A stretch of 64,000 bases of DNA from JABMMZ01 sp040403495 (GTDB lineage Bacteria > Bacteroidota > Bacteroidia > NS11-12g > UBA955), in the NCBI GenBank assembly GCA_040403495.1, contig JBBAKM010000008.1, positions 37,272 through 101,271 of the forward strand, written 5' to 3'. The position numbers were made by a program, and so were the translations under genes. Under the pieces are notes generated by a model, which saw only the letters and a list, made by a program, of their open reading frames with translations, did not search any database and was not told the origin of the DNA. Positions 18,816 through 27,295 of this stretch are shown here, piece after piece. How positions within the stretch are numbered: the stretch's first letter is position 1; each line of letters opens with the position of its first letter.

Positions 18816-20168
18816 ATGATTCACGATTCAGCTATAAGAACCCAACTAGTAACAGGAGAAAAAACACTTCATGATGTTACTACTGAAATCTGTCGTCCTA
18901 TAGAAAATAAACCATCTACTTCATGGAAAGTTGGTTTTGTATTGTCTGTAATTTTCTTAGGTATATTAGGATTAACGCTTGCTATCACTACCTTATTCGG
19001 TATCGGTACATGGGGACTAAACAAAACAGTTCAATGGGGTTGGGATATTACCAACTTCGTATTTTGGGTTGGTATTGGTCACGCAGGTACTTTGATTTCT
19101 GCTATCCTATTATTATTCCGTCAAAAATGGAGAATGTCAATTAACCGTTCAGCAGAAGCAATGACCATTTTTGCGGTTATGTGTGCTGCCATATTCCCAC
19201 TATTCCACATGGGTCGTTTATGGGTAGGGATGTATTGGGTATTACCTCTTCCAAATGCTTTTGGTTCATTGTGGGGTAACTTCCATTCACCATTATTGTG
19301 GGACGTATTCGCGATTACAACTTATTTCTCGGTTTCATTGGTGTTTTGGTATTTAGGTTTAATTCCTGATATTGCAACAGTAAGAGACAGAGCAACTACT
19401 GCAGGTAGAAAGTTCTGGTATAATTTCTTCTCAATGGGTTGGACAGGTTCAGTTAGAACTTGGAATAGATACGAAGTTGTGTCTTTAATATTAGCAGGTA
19501 TCTCTACTCCGTTAGTATTATCAGTTCACACAATTGTATCAATGGACTTTGCAACTTCAGTTGTTCCTGGATGGCACACTACCATTTTCCCTCCATATTT
19601 CGTAGCAGGTGCTATCTTCTCTGGATTTGGTATGGTATTGACCTTGTTAGTTATCGTTCGTAAAGTAATGAACTACCAAGATTATATTACTATCGGTCAC
19701 TTAGAGGCAATGTGTAAAGTAGTCATGTTAACAGGTACTATGGTTGGTTTGGCTTATATCACTGAGTTTTTTGTTGCGGCTTATTCAGGTGTTGTTTATG
19801 AGCAATATGCTTTCATTAACAGAGCAACTGGACCATATTGGTGGGCATATTGGAGTATGATGACTTGTAACCTTATAGCACCACAAGTGTTTTGGTTCAA
19901 ATGGGCTCGTACTACACCATGGTTTATCTTTATGTTATCAATCGTTGTAAACGTTGGTATGTGGTTCGAAAGATTCGTAATTATCGTAACTTCTTTACAC
20001 AGAGAATATCTTCCTTCAGGTTGGGTTATGTACTCTCCAACACTAATTGAAATTGGAATATTTGTAGGTACTTTCGGTTTATTTTTCACTTGCTTCTTTT
20101 TGTTTTCAAAATTCTTACCAGTGATAAACATGTCTGAAGTAAAAAGTATATTGAAAAACAGAGAATAA
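18816..20168 (+). CDS. actC: Alternative complex III quinol-binding membrane subunit ActC (NrfD family)
   Basis: This 450-residue polytopic inner-membrane protein has about ten hydrophobic segments. It contains NrfD/PsrC-like features such as WVGIGHAGTLISAILLLF and GRLWVGMYWVLPLPN. In alternative complex III this subunit carries the quinol site and contacts ActB. The start (MIHDSAIRTQLVTGE) lies 19 bp after the actB stop. Nothing unusual was seen. Confidence 0.94.
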   Translation: MIHDSAIRTQLVTGEKTLHDVTTEICRPIENKPSTSWKVGFVLSVIFLGILGLTLAITTLFGIGTWGLNKTVQWGWDITNFVFWVGIGHAGTLISAILLLFRQKWRMSINRSAEAMTIFAVMCAAIFPLFHMGRLWVGMYWVLPLPNAFGSLWGNFHSPLLWDVFAITTYFSVSLVFWYLGLIPDIATVRDRATTAGRKFWYNFFSMGWTGSVRTWNRYEVVSLILAGISTPLVLSVHTIVSMDFATSVVPGWHTTIFPPYFVAGAIFSGFGMVLTLLVIVRKVMNYQDYITIGHLEAMCKVVMLTGTMVGLAYITEFFVAAYSGVVYEQYAFINRATGPYWWAYWSMMTCNLIAPQVFWFKWARTTPWFIFMLSIVVNVGMWFERFVIIVTSLHREYLPSGWVMYSPTLIEIGIFVGTFGLFFTCFFLFSKFLPVINMSEVKSILKNRE

Positions 20169-20190
20169 TCATTTTTAAAAGAACAAATTA

Positions 20191-20781
20191 ATGATAGACA
20201 AAAATTTATATCTAGATAGAAACAAAACAGTTATTTTCGGAATTTTCGAAAATCCAGATAGTTTTTTAGAAACTGTAGGTAAAGTTCACTCTAAAGGAGT
20301 AGACATTATCGACTGTTACACACCATTCCCAATCCATGGTATCGAAAAAGCAATGGGTTTAAAACGCTCATTATTACCAATAGGTGCATTTATCTCTGGT
20401 TCATTAGGATTCATAGGAGCTGGTTCTTTACAGTATTACACAATGACATATGATTGGCCAATTGTTATTGGAAATAAACCCTCATTCGGTGTAAGTTTTG
20501 TTCCAGTATGGTTTGAAGGAACAATCTTATTTACGGCATTTGGTTTGGCTTTATTGTTTTTTATAAGAAACAAAATGTTACACGGAAAGATGCCATCTGA
20601 ACGTGTTGATATGAGACAAACAGATGACAGAATGGTTGTTGCAATTGCTTCTGATAACCCTGCAATTAACAAATCTGAATTAACAGAGATGTTATTCAAT
20701 GGTGGTGCAGTAGAAGTGAAAGAACGTACAAACCATGGTTACGAAGATTTTACTGATGTCAATTTAACCCGTAATAATTAA
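20191..20781 (+). CDS. actD: Alternative complex III subunit ActD (DUF3341)
   Basis: This 196-residue protein matches the DUF3341/ActD family. A cytoplasmic N-terminal ferredoxin-like part (IFGIFENPDSFLETV, DCYTPFPIHGIEKAMG) is followed by two membrane helices (LLPIGAFISGSLGFIGAGSL and EGTILFTAFGLALLFFI) and a short cytoplasmic tail (ERVDMRQTDDRMVVAI). It is an accessory membrane subunit of the complex. Spacing to actC is 22 bp and to actE 11 bp. Confidence 0.93.
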   Translation: MIDKNLYLDRNKTVIFGIFENPDSFLETVGKVHSKGVDIIDCYTPFPIHGIEKAMGLKRSLLPIGAFISGSLGFIGAGSLQYYTMTYDWPIVIGNKPSFGVSFVPVWFEGTILFTAFGLALLFFIRNKMLHGKMPSERVDMRQTDDRMVVAIASDNPAINKSELTEMLFNGGAVEVKERTNHGYEDFTDVNLTRNN

Positions 20782-20792
20782 TTAGAAAGAAC

Positions 20793-21455
20793 ATGAACAA
20801 GTTATTTTATATCGTTTTATCAACTGCTTTAGTTTCATTATCCTCATGCTTTTTAAAGTCTTCGGGTGATTTTACAGGAATTGAATATGCACCTGATATG
20901 TATTATTCCAAAGGCTATGAACCAATGACTCAATTTTCTGATAGTAGTAAATACAGATACAACCCTTATTTTATGTCTATGAGAGAACCTGTTGCTGGTA
21001 CAGTAGCAAAAGGTCAGTTAGATTACCAATACCCATTTGACAATACAGCTGAAGGGTATGCAGCATCTGCTTCTTTATCAATGCCAACAGACTTAACTGA
21101 AAAAGAATTGTTAAGAGGTGAACTACAATACCAAATTTATTGCTCAGTTTGTCATGGTGAAAAAGGAGGAAATGACGGTAAAGTGTCTGCTAAACAATCA
21201 GTACTTAAACCTTCATGGGCCAACTACCAAGATCCTTATGTGAAAAATTTACCTGTAGGTAACATCTATCATGTATTAACTTATGGTAAAAACAACATGG
21301 GAAGTTACGCTTATGCTCTAACTCCAAGAGAAAGATGGTCTGTTATCTCATATGTAAAACGCCTTAGCGCTATGGATGCCGACGGAAATATTCCTGCAAC
21401 CGTTTCAGCTTTACCAATCATTTCATCAACTGATACTTTAACTCAAAAACAATAA
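20793..21455 (+). CDS. actE: Alternative complex III monohaem cytochrome c lipoprotein ActE
   Basis: This 220-residue protein has lipobox LSSC at about residue 19, which would tether it to the membrane. It has a single haem site CSVCH near residue 115 (YQIYCSVCHGEKGGNDG), and a downstream Met segment (YGKNNMGSYA) can supply the distal ligand. ActE accepts electrons from ActA and passes them to the terminal oxidase or a soluble carrier. It is followed 19 bp later by actF. Confidence 0.92.
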   Translation: MNKLFYIVLSTALVSLSSCFLKSSGDFTGIEYAPDMYYSKGYEPMTQFSDSSKYRYNPYFMSMREPVAGTVAKGQLDYQYPFDNTAEGYAASASLSMPTDLTEKELLRGELQYQIYCSVCHGEKGGNDGKVSAKQSVLKPSWANYQDPYVKNLPVGNIYHVLTYGKNNMGSYAYALTPRERWSVISYVKRLSAMDADGNIPATVSALPIISSTDTLTQKQ

Positions 21456-21474
21456 CCATTTATAGATTTTTAAC

Positions 21475-22845
21475 ATGAGTCACGGACACGAACTACATAT
21501 TCATCAAGAAAATTACCAGTTTAAAGGTAAAGCAAAAACATTGAGTTTAGCTCTACTTATTATTGGATTAGCATTTTCAATTATTGGTATTTTTACCATT
21601 CCAAGAGATACTCACCATGATGCACATGATACTGCAGCTAAACATGAAGTTTCTAATCACAAAACCATTGAAAAAAATATCCATGGTGTTGATGTTGCTC
21701 ACAGCGATGAACAATTATACCCTATTACTGTAGAACATGCTAAACCATGGTATACCAGAATTTATATGAACTTGTTGATTAATGGTTACTTCTTACTTTT
21801 AATTGCAGTTTGTGGTATATTCTTCTTTGCTTTACAATATATCGCAAATGCAGGTTGGGCTTCTTCTTTGCTAAGAATACCTCAAGCAATGAGTTCTATA
21901 CTTCCTATTGGTGCTATTATTGTTTTAGCTGTTTTCTTACTAGCTGGACAGGATATTTACCATTGGGTTCACTACGAACATTTACACCTCGAAAAAGGTC
22001 AAGAAGGATATGATCCAATTCTTGCCGACAAATCTTGGTTCTTGAATACCAAATTAATCTTGATTTTCTTGATTTCTATTCCATTGGTTTGGTTCTTATT
22101 TGGTAAATATTTGAGAAACTTGTCAATTAAAGAAGATGCTGAAGGTGGATTAACTTTCTTCAAAAAATCAATCAGAGTTTCTGCTGCCTTCACCTTGTTT
22201 TTCGGTTTCTCTATCTCTATCTTGTCTTGGATAGTAACCATGAGTGTGGATGCACACTGGTATAGTACCATTTTCTCTATTTATAACTTTGCAACTGGTT
22301 GGGTAAGTACTATTGCTATCATTACCTTGTTTGTATTGTATCTAAAAAGAAACGGTTACTTGGAGATTGTTTCTGATGAACACATTCACGATTTAGGTAA
22401 ATTAATGTTTGCTTTCTCTATTTTCTGGACTTACTTATGGGTATCTCAGTTCCTACTAATTTGGTACGCTAATATTCCTGAAGAATCTGTTTATTATTAC
22501 AAAAGATGGGAAATGCCATTTAAAATTAATTGGTTCTTAAACTTAGGTTTAAACTTCTTAATACCTTTCTTAGTTTTAATGACTAGAAACAACAAACGTA
22601 ATCCTCAAATTTTAACTTTTGTAGCACTTTGTATTTTAGTGGGACACTGGAATGATATTTATTTAATGTTAATGCCTGGAGCAATTGATAAACAAGCAAC
22701 TATTGGTTTCCTTGAAATTGGTATGCCATTGTTCTTCGCAGGATTGTTTATGTATTGGGTTTTAACAGCTCTAAGCAAAAAAGGACTTATTCCTGTAAAA
22801 CATCCTTACATACAAGAAAGTGCTCACCACGACGTGGGAGTGTAA
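21475..22845 (+). CDS. actF: Alternative complex III membrane subunit ActF
   Basis: This 456-residue polytopic membrane protein is the second large integral subunit, related to ActC. The N-terminus is His-rich (MSHGHELHIHQENYQFKG), with another His-rich loop near residue 45 (TPRDTHHDAHDTAAKHE-like region). About ten membrane segments follow, with WIVTMSVDAHWYSTIFSIYN and TYLWVSQFLLIWYANIPEES as typical markers. It ends the act operon; a strong terminator begins 18 bp after the stop. No cytochrome oxidase genes follow. Confidence 0.93.
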   Translation: MSHGHELHIHQENYQFKGKAKTLSLALLIIGLAFSIIGIFTIPRDTHHDAHDTAAKHEVSNHKTIEKNIHGVDVAHSDEQLYPITVEHAKPWYTRIYMNLLINGYFLLLIAVCGIFFFALQYIANAGWASSLLRIPQAMSSILPIGAIIVLAVFLLAGQDIYHWVHYEHLHLEKGQEGYDPILADKSWFLNTKLILIFLISIPLVWFLFGKYLRNLSIKEDAEGGLTFFKKSIRVSAAFTLFFGFSISILSWIVTMSVDAHWYSTIFSIYNFATGWVSTIAIITLFVLYLKRNGYLEIVSDEHIHDLGKLMFAFSIFWTYLWVSQFLLIWYANIPEESVYYYKRWEMPFKINWFLNLGLNFLIPFLVLMTRNNKRNPQILTFVALCILVGHWNDIYLMLMPGAIDKQATIGFLEIGMPLFFAGLFMYWVLTALSKKGLIPVKHPYIQESAHHDVGV

Positions 22846-22863
22846 TAAATAATAATCTTACAG

Positions 22864-22892
22864 AAAAAGCAGACTTCGGTCTGCTTTTTTTT
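22864..22892 (+). terminator. Intrinsic terminator of the act operon
   Basis: An 11-bp perfect stem (AAAAAGCAGAC / GTCTGCTTTTT) with a TTCG tetraloop is followed by a run of T. It lies directly behind actF. Confidence 0.95.
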
Positions 22893-23045
22893 GTCTAAAC
22901 TATTTTATTGCTTAATCGAATAGTGTTTTTTGAATGAAATTTGAGATTATAATGCTTGATTTATTTCTAATTATTTGATAATAAATATTTTATTTGATTC
23001 TGTTAATTGCCATTTTTTTATTGCATTTTTGTTCAATAGTTTAAA

Positions 23046-24020
23046 ATGGTCTCAAGTGTAAAAGTTCAAAAAATCGTTTTAGCATTTTCTGTGTTATTGC
23101 TTTTTGTAAAAGTGTTAGCATGGTATTTTACACATTCAGTTTCTATACTCACAGATGCATTGGAGAGTATAGTAAATGTCTTAGCAGGTTCTTTTGGTCT
23201 ATACAGTTTAATACTTTCTTCCAAGCCTAAGGATAAGGAACACCCTTATGGGCATGGTAAGATAGAATTTATATCCTCTGCCATAGAAGGGGTATTAATT
23301 AGTCTTGCAGGTTTAATGATACTTTACAAGGCTTTTACTCATTTATTCGTAACTCATCAATTGCACGATTTAGACTTAGGTTTGTATCTTATCGCTTCAA
23401 CAGGTGCGATTAATTATATTTTAGGTTTGTGGAGTATTAAACAAGGAAAAAAAATCAATTCACCTATTTTAATATCAAGCGGCGCACATCTCAAAAGTGA
23501 TACCTATTCAACTTTAGGACTAGTGTTAGGGATTTTATTGATTATAGTCACGGGGCTCAATTGGATTGATAGTGTTACCGCAATCATATTTGCCTTGGTT
23601 ATCATTTATACGGGGTATAAAATTGTCAGAAAATCTGTTTCAGGGATTATGGATGAATCAGACCAACTTGTAATCAATGAAATTGTGGACTTGTTAAATG
23701 AAAAAAGAAAAGTGGAGTGGATAGATGTTCATAACATGAGGGTGATTAATTATGCAGGGTTTTACCACATCGATTGTCACCTCACCGTTCCGTTTTATAT
23801 TAATGTTAACGAAGCACATGCAATATTGGATACATTAACAGATGTTGTTAGTGATTTTTTTAATCAAAGGGTAGAGTTTTTTGTTCATATTGATGGCTGC
23901 GTGTTCCAACAATGTAAGATTTGTCAAATAAAAGATTGTAAAGAAAGGAAATCAGACTTTGAAAAAAGAATAGAATGGAACGAGGTTCAGTTAATTTCGA
24001 ACAAAAAACACAATGTTTAA
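23046..24020 (+). CDS. Cation diffusion facilitator (CDF) family metal exporter
   Basis: This 324-residue protein has six predicted membrane helices in the first ~200 residues. CDF markers include HSVSILTDALESIVN in helix 2 and KEHPYGHGKIEF in the following loop. The cytoplasmic C-terminal ferredoxin-like domain follows (VEWIDVHNMRVINYAGFYHIDCHL) and then a Cys cluster CVFQQCKICQIKDC near 290-305, which could bind metal. The family exports Zn, Fe, Mn or Cd in exchange for protons; the metal cannot be told from sequence here. It overlaps the NUDIX gene by one base. Confidence 0.9.
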   Translation: MVSSVKVQKIVLAFSVLLLFVKVLAWYFTHSVSILTDALESIVNVLAGSFGLYSLILSSKPKDKEHPYGHGKIEFISSAIEGVLISLAGLMILYKAFTHLFVTHQLHDLDLGLYLIASTGAINYILGLWSIKQGKKINSPILISSGAHLKSDTYSTLGLVLGILLIIVTGLNWIDSVTAIIFALVIIYTGYKIVRKSVSGIMDESDQLVINEIVDLLNEKRKVEWIDVHNMRVINYAGFYHIDCHLTVPFYINVNEAHAILDTLTDVVSDFFNQRVEFFVHIDGCVFQQCKICQIKDCKERKSDFEKRIEWNEVQLISNKKHNV

Positions 24021-24481
24021 TGGATACTAAATCTGAGATACTTCGATTTAATATTAGAGTTTATGGCATTTGCCTTATAGAAGATAAATTACTTCTAGCC
24101 AATGAAAGTATTAATGAATTCAGTTTTACTAAATTTCCCGGAGGTGGCGTTGAAAAAGGAGAGGGTATCATAGATGCTCTTAAACGTGAATTAATGGAAG
24201 AGGGGCAAATAGAAGGCTTTAATTTTGAACATTTCTATACGACTGACTTTTTTCAAGTGAGTGCATTTAATTCACAAGAACAAATTATATCTGTTTATTA
24301 CACTTTTAATGCGAATATTAATTGGGAAACCCAAAAGGGATTCGATTATTCAAAAGGAAGAAAACAAGATTGGTTATTGTATTTTAAACCAATCAATGAA
24401 ATATCAGAGGAAACGTTTATTTTCCCTATTGATAAAATAGTAATTAAAAAATTAAAAGAAAATCTATTGACCTTGTCCTAA
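24020..24481 (+). CDS. NUDIX hydrolase domain protein
   Basis: I start it at the ATG at 24020, which overlaps the CDF stop codon (TAATG), giving 153 residues; the ORF can be extended upstream but only inside the CDF gene. The NUDIX box is GGGVEKGEGIIDALKRELMEE. It keeps the metal-binding REL.EE core, but the Gly expected two residues after the last Glu is displaced by one (EEGQ). NUDIX enzymes split nucleoside diphosphate derivatives; substrate unknown. Its 3' end overlaps the convergent isocitrate dehydrogenase gene by 18 bp. Confidence 0.82.
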   Translation: MDTKSEILRFNIRVYGICLIEDKLLLANESINEFSFTKFPGGGVEKGEGIIDALKRELMEEGQIEGFNFEHFYTTDFFQVSAFNSQEQIISVYYTFNANINWETQKGFDYSKGRKQDWLLYFKPINEISEETFIFPIDKIVIKKLKENLLTLS

Positions 24482-25903
24482 CGAAAATCCAATTTTACCA
24501 TCAAAAGTATATAAGTTTTCGGTTTTAATAACCTCAATTTGATGTTGGTTGAATAACGTTAATAGTGCGATAATGTCCCCTTGTGAGATTGTAGAACCAT
24601 CTAAACTCTTGTATCTACATCTCCAATGGTCAGTACAAAAAGTTTCGTCAAATCCATTTGGCCAAACTTTAATACCTCTGTTTGAAATCATACTTAGTTC
24701 AATGTTTCTGTGAGTTAGAGGCGAAACTTTTTCACCTATCTCGTTTGCTTTAGTGCCATTCCAACATACAAATATGTCAACACCAATTAATTCTTTTTTA
24801 GCTTCAACTCTTTTTTGGTAAGGCTTAATTTGAATACCAGCTGTTTTTTTGTATTTAACAGCTTTTAATTGTTGTGGTTCTTGTCCTAATCTCTCTATAA
24901 CAGCTTGTGCAAATTCATGTGTGCCTACTTTTTTAGAACTAACGTCTGATTTGTAAATATCAGCAGTGTGAATGCCATCCTCAAGTGTTTTTAACCAAGC
25001 ATTTTGAATCATTTCAGCAGATTCTGTTTCTCCTATGTGAAGCAACATCAATACTGCGCCTTGGATTAATCCAGAAGGATTAGCAATACCTTGTCCTGCT
25101 ATTGTTGGCGCAGAGCCGTGAATAGCTTCGAACATTGCAAATCCATCACCTATGTTTGAAGAACCTGCCAAACCAACACTTCCTGCAATTTGTGCAGCAA
25201 TGTCAGAAATAATATCACCATATAAGTTTAACGTAACAATTACATCAAAAACTTCCGGGGTGTCTGCTATTCTTGCCGATCCAATGTCAATAATCCAATG
25301 GTCTTTTTCTATTTCAGGATACTCCAATCCAATTTCATTGAATATGGTATGAAACATACCATCTGTTTGTTTCATTATATTGTCTTTCGACATACAAGTA
25401 ACTTTTTTTCTGCCGTTTACTTTGGCATATTCAAATGCATATCTAACGATTTTCTCGCATCCAGGTCTGCTTATCAATTTCAAACATTGAATCACTTCAT
25501 CAGTTTGTTGATGTTCAATACCTGCGTATAAATCCTCTTCATTTTCCCTAATAATCACCAAATCCATTTGGTGTTTGCTGTCTACAAAAGGAGTATAGGT
25601 TACGCATGGTCTTACATTGGCATACAAACCAAGGGCTTTTCTTGCTGTAACATTTAAGCTTTTATAGCCTCCTCCTTGTGGAGTGGTAATAGGGGCTTTT
25701 AAAAAGACTTTGTTTTGCTTTAAAGTATCCCAAGAAGAATCTGCAATACCCGAAGTATTACCAGATAAGTATACTTTTTCACCTATTTCTATTTCGTCAA
25801 TTTCAATTTTTGCGCCTGAAGCTTTTATTATTTCTAATGTAGCATCCATTATTTCAGGACCGATTCCATCGCCTTTTGCAATTGTAATTTTTTTCATATT
25901 CAT
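24464..25903 (-). CDS. icd: Isocitrate dehydrogenase, long form
   Basis: I start it at the ATG at 25903 (479 residues; the ATG at 25897 is equally possible), since the longer ORF begins at a TTG next to the promoter -7 box. The N-terminus KITIAKGDGIGPEIMD is typical of the isocitrate/isopropylmalate dehydrogenase family. Active-site segments include VIIRENEEDLYAGIEH and NLYGDIISDIAAQ, and the cofactor loop is FEAIHGSAPTIAG. A ~150-residue C-terminal extension marks the long bacterial (Thermus-like) isocitrate dehydrogenase type. It makes 2-oxoglutarate in the TCA cycle. Cofactor choice (NAD or NADP) is not assigned. Confidence 0.88.
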   Translation of the reverse strand: MNMKKITIAKGDGIGPEIMDATLEIIKASGAKIEIDEIEIGEKVYLSGNTSGIADSSWDTLKQNKVFLKAPITTPQGGGYKSLNVTARKALGLYANVRPCVTYTPFVDSKHQMDLVIIRENEEDLYAGIEHQQTDEVIQCLKLISRPGCEKIVRYAFEYAKVNGRKKVTCMSKDNIMKQTDGMFHTIFNEIGLEYPEIEKDHWIIDIGSARIADTPEVFDVIVTLNLYGDIISDIAAQIAGSVGLAGSSNIGDGFAMFEAIHGSAPTIAGQGIANPSGLIQGAVLMLLHIGETESAEMIQNAWLKTLEDGIHTADIYKSDVSSKKVGTHEFAQAVIERLGQEPQQLKAVKYKKTAGIQIKPYQKRVEAKKELIGVDIFVCWNGTKANEIGEKVSPLTHRNIELSMISNRGIKVWPNGFDETFCTDHWRCRYKSLDGSTISQGDIIALLTLFNQHQIEVIKTENLYTFDGKIGFSLGQGQ

Positions 25904-25923
25904 TGTCGGGAATTTTGAGTTTG

Positions 25924-25931
25924 CAAAGGTA
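25924..25931 (-). promoter_or_regulatory. Promoter -7 element of the isocitrate dehydrogenase gene
   Basis: TACCTTTG on the minus strand matches TAnnTTTG exactly, 20 bp upstream of the ATG at 25903. The -33 box is not clear. Confidence 0.55.
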
Positions 25932-26039
25932 ATCAAAATCTCTTTTTTTTACACATCAATCTCAACCTTTTTTACTCTTTTTTTGAATAGGTAAAGGAGT
26001 GTTAAAACAAATTTTGTTATTTTGTTAATGCATAAACAT

Positions 26040-27233
26040 TTAGTCATCACTAATTAATGATTTCCAATCGTATTCTTTGGAATCATTTTTCAATTGAATT
26101 GTTTCTTCATAAACGTCTTTTTTGATTTTTATTAAATCAATTTTACTGCCTATGAATGTTTCAATTTCCTTCAACAATGGAATTTCCTCTTTACTGCAAA
26201 ATGAAACTGCTTGTCCTTTTTTATTAGCTCTTCCTGTTCTCCCGACTCTGTGCACATAACTTTCTGCTTGGTCGGGCAGGTCGTAATTTACTACAATATC
26301 TACATCAGCAATGTCTATTCCTCTAGCACTTACATCGGTTGCTATCAGTATTTTAATAGTGTTGTTTCTAAATTGGTCTAATACTTTAATTCTTTCTTTT
26401 TGGTCTTTGTCTCCATGTATAGTAGACGTTTTAATATTAACTCGCTCCATCGCTTTTGCCACTCTTTCTGCACGAACTTTTGTTCTTACAAATATCAAAA
26501 ACTTACTTTCTGGATTTTCATTAACTATTCTTTCTAAAAAGAATCTTTTATCATCCATTTCAATCATTGCTAGCGAATGATCTATGTTTTTATTCACGGG
26601 ATTTTCCGGGGAAATTTGAATTCGAATTGGATTTTTAACAATAGAATAGGCTAGCTTCCTGATTTTGTCTGTAATTGTGGCCGAAAAAAACAAAGTTTGT
26701 CTTTTAAACGGAATATGCCTCATTAGGTCGGTAATGTCTTTCAAAAAACCTAAATCTAACATGTGGTCGGCCTCATCTAAAACCAATGTTTCTAATTGGC
26801 TTAAATCGATATATCCTTGACTTATTAAGTCGAACATTCTGCCCGGTGTTGTAATAAGAATATCGATGCCTTCTTTTAATGTTTGAATTTGTTTGTCTTG
26901 CTCTACACCACCATATAAGCTGAATACTTTTACCCCTGTATTGAATCCAATTGAATTAAACACTTCATTGATTTGAATAGCTAACTCTCTTGTAGGCACT
27001 AAAACCAAACTTCTGATTTTTCTATTCTTTTTTTTGTTGTTACACAAATGATTGATTATTGGGATAGCAAATGCCGCTGTTTTACCTGTACCTGTTTGTG
27101 CAATAGCCAATACATCCTCGCCCTTCATTATTGGAGTAATGGCTCTAAATTGTATATCTGTAGGTCTTCTAAACCCCAACTTGGTTAAATTGGTAGTTAT
27201 GAGGGGATGGAAATTGTATTGTTCGAATTTCAT
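26040..27233 (-). CDS. DEAD-box ATP-dependent RNA helicase (RhlE-like)
   Basis: This 397-residue protein has all helicase motifs in order: Q motif (GFRRPTDIQ), motif I AQTGTGKT, Ia PTRELA, Ib TPGR, II DEAD, III SAT, V ATDVSARGID and VI HRVGRTGR. The C-terminus is short, without the long basic tail of some RhlE proteins. It unwinds RNA duplexes in ribosome assembly or RNA decay. It is monocistronic and separated from gldJ by a terminator that faces the same direction. Confidence 0.93.
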   Translation of the reverse strand: MKFEQYNFHPLITTNLTKLGFRRPTDIQFRAITPIMKGEDVLAIAQTGTGKTAAFAIPIINHLCNNKKKNRKIRSLVLVPTRELAIQINEVFNSIGFNTGVKVFSLYGGVEQDKQIQTLKEGIDILITTPGRMFDLISQGYIDLSQLETLVLDEADHMLDLGFLKDITDLMRHIPFKRQTLFFSATITDKIRKLAYSIVKNPIRIQISPENPVNKNIDHSLAMIEMDDKRFFLERIVNENPESKFLIFVRTKVRAERVAKAMERVNIKTSTIHGDKDQKERIKVLDQFRNNTIKILIATDVSARGIDIADVDIVVNYDLPDQAESYVHRVGRTGRANKKGQAVSFCSKEEIPLLKEIETFIGSKIDLIKIKKDVYEETIQLKNDSKEYDWKSLISDD

Positions 27234-27246
27234 TCTATGTTATTGA

Positions 27247-27280
27247 AAAAAAAAGCCCTGACTGATGCAGGGCTTTTAAA
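27247..27280 (-). terminator. Intrinsic terminator behind gldJ
   Basis: A 10-bp perfect stem (AAAAGCCCTG / CAGGGCTTTT) with a 7-nt loop is followed on the minus strand by a run of nine T. It lies between the gldJ stop and the helicase start. Confidence 0.9.
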
Positions 27281-27295
27281 ATATCTGATTTTTTA

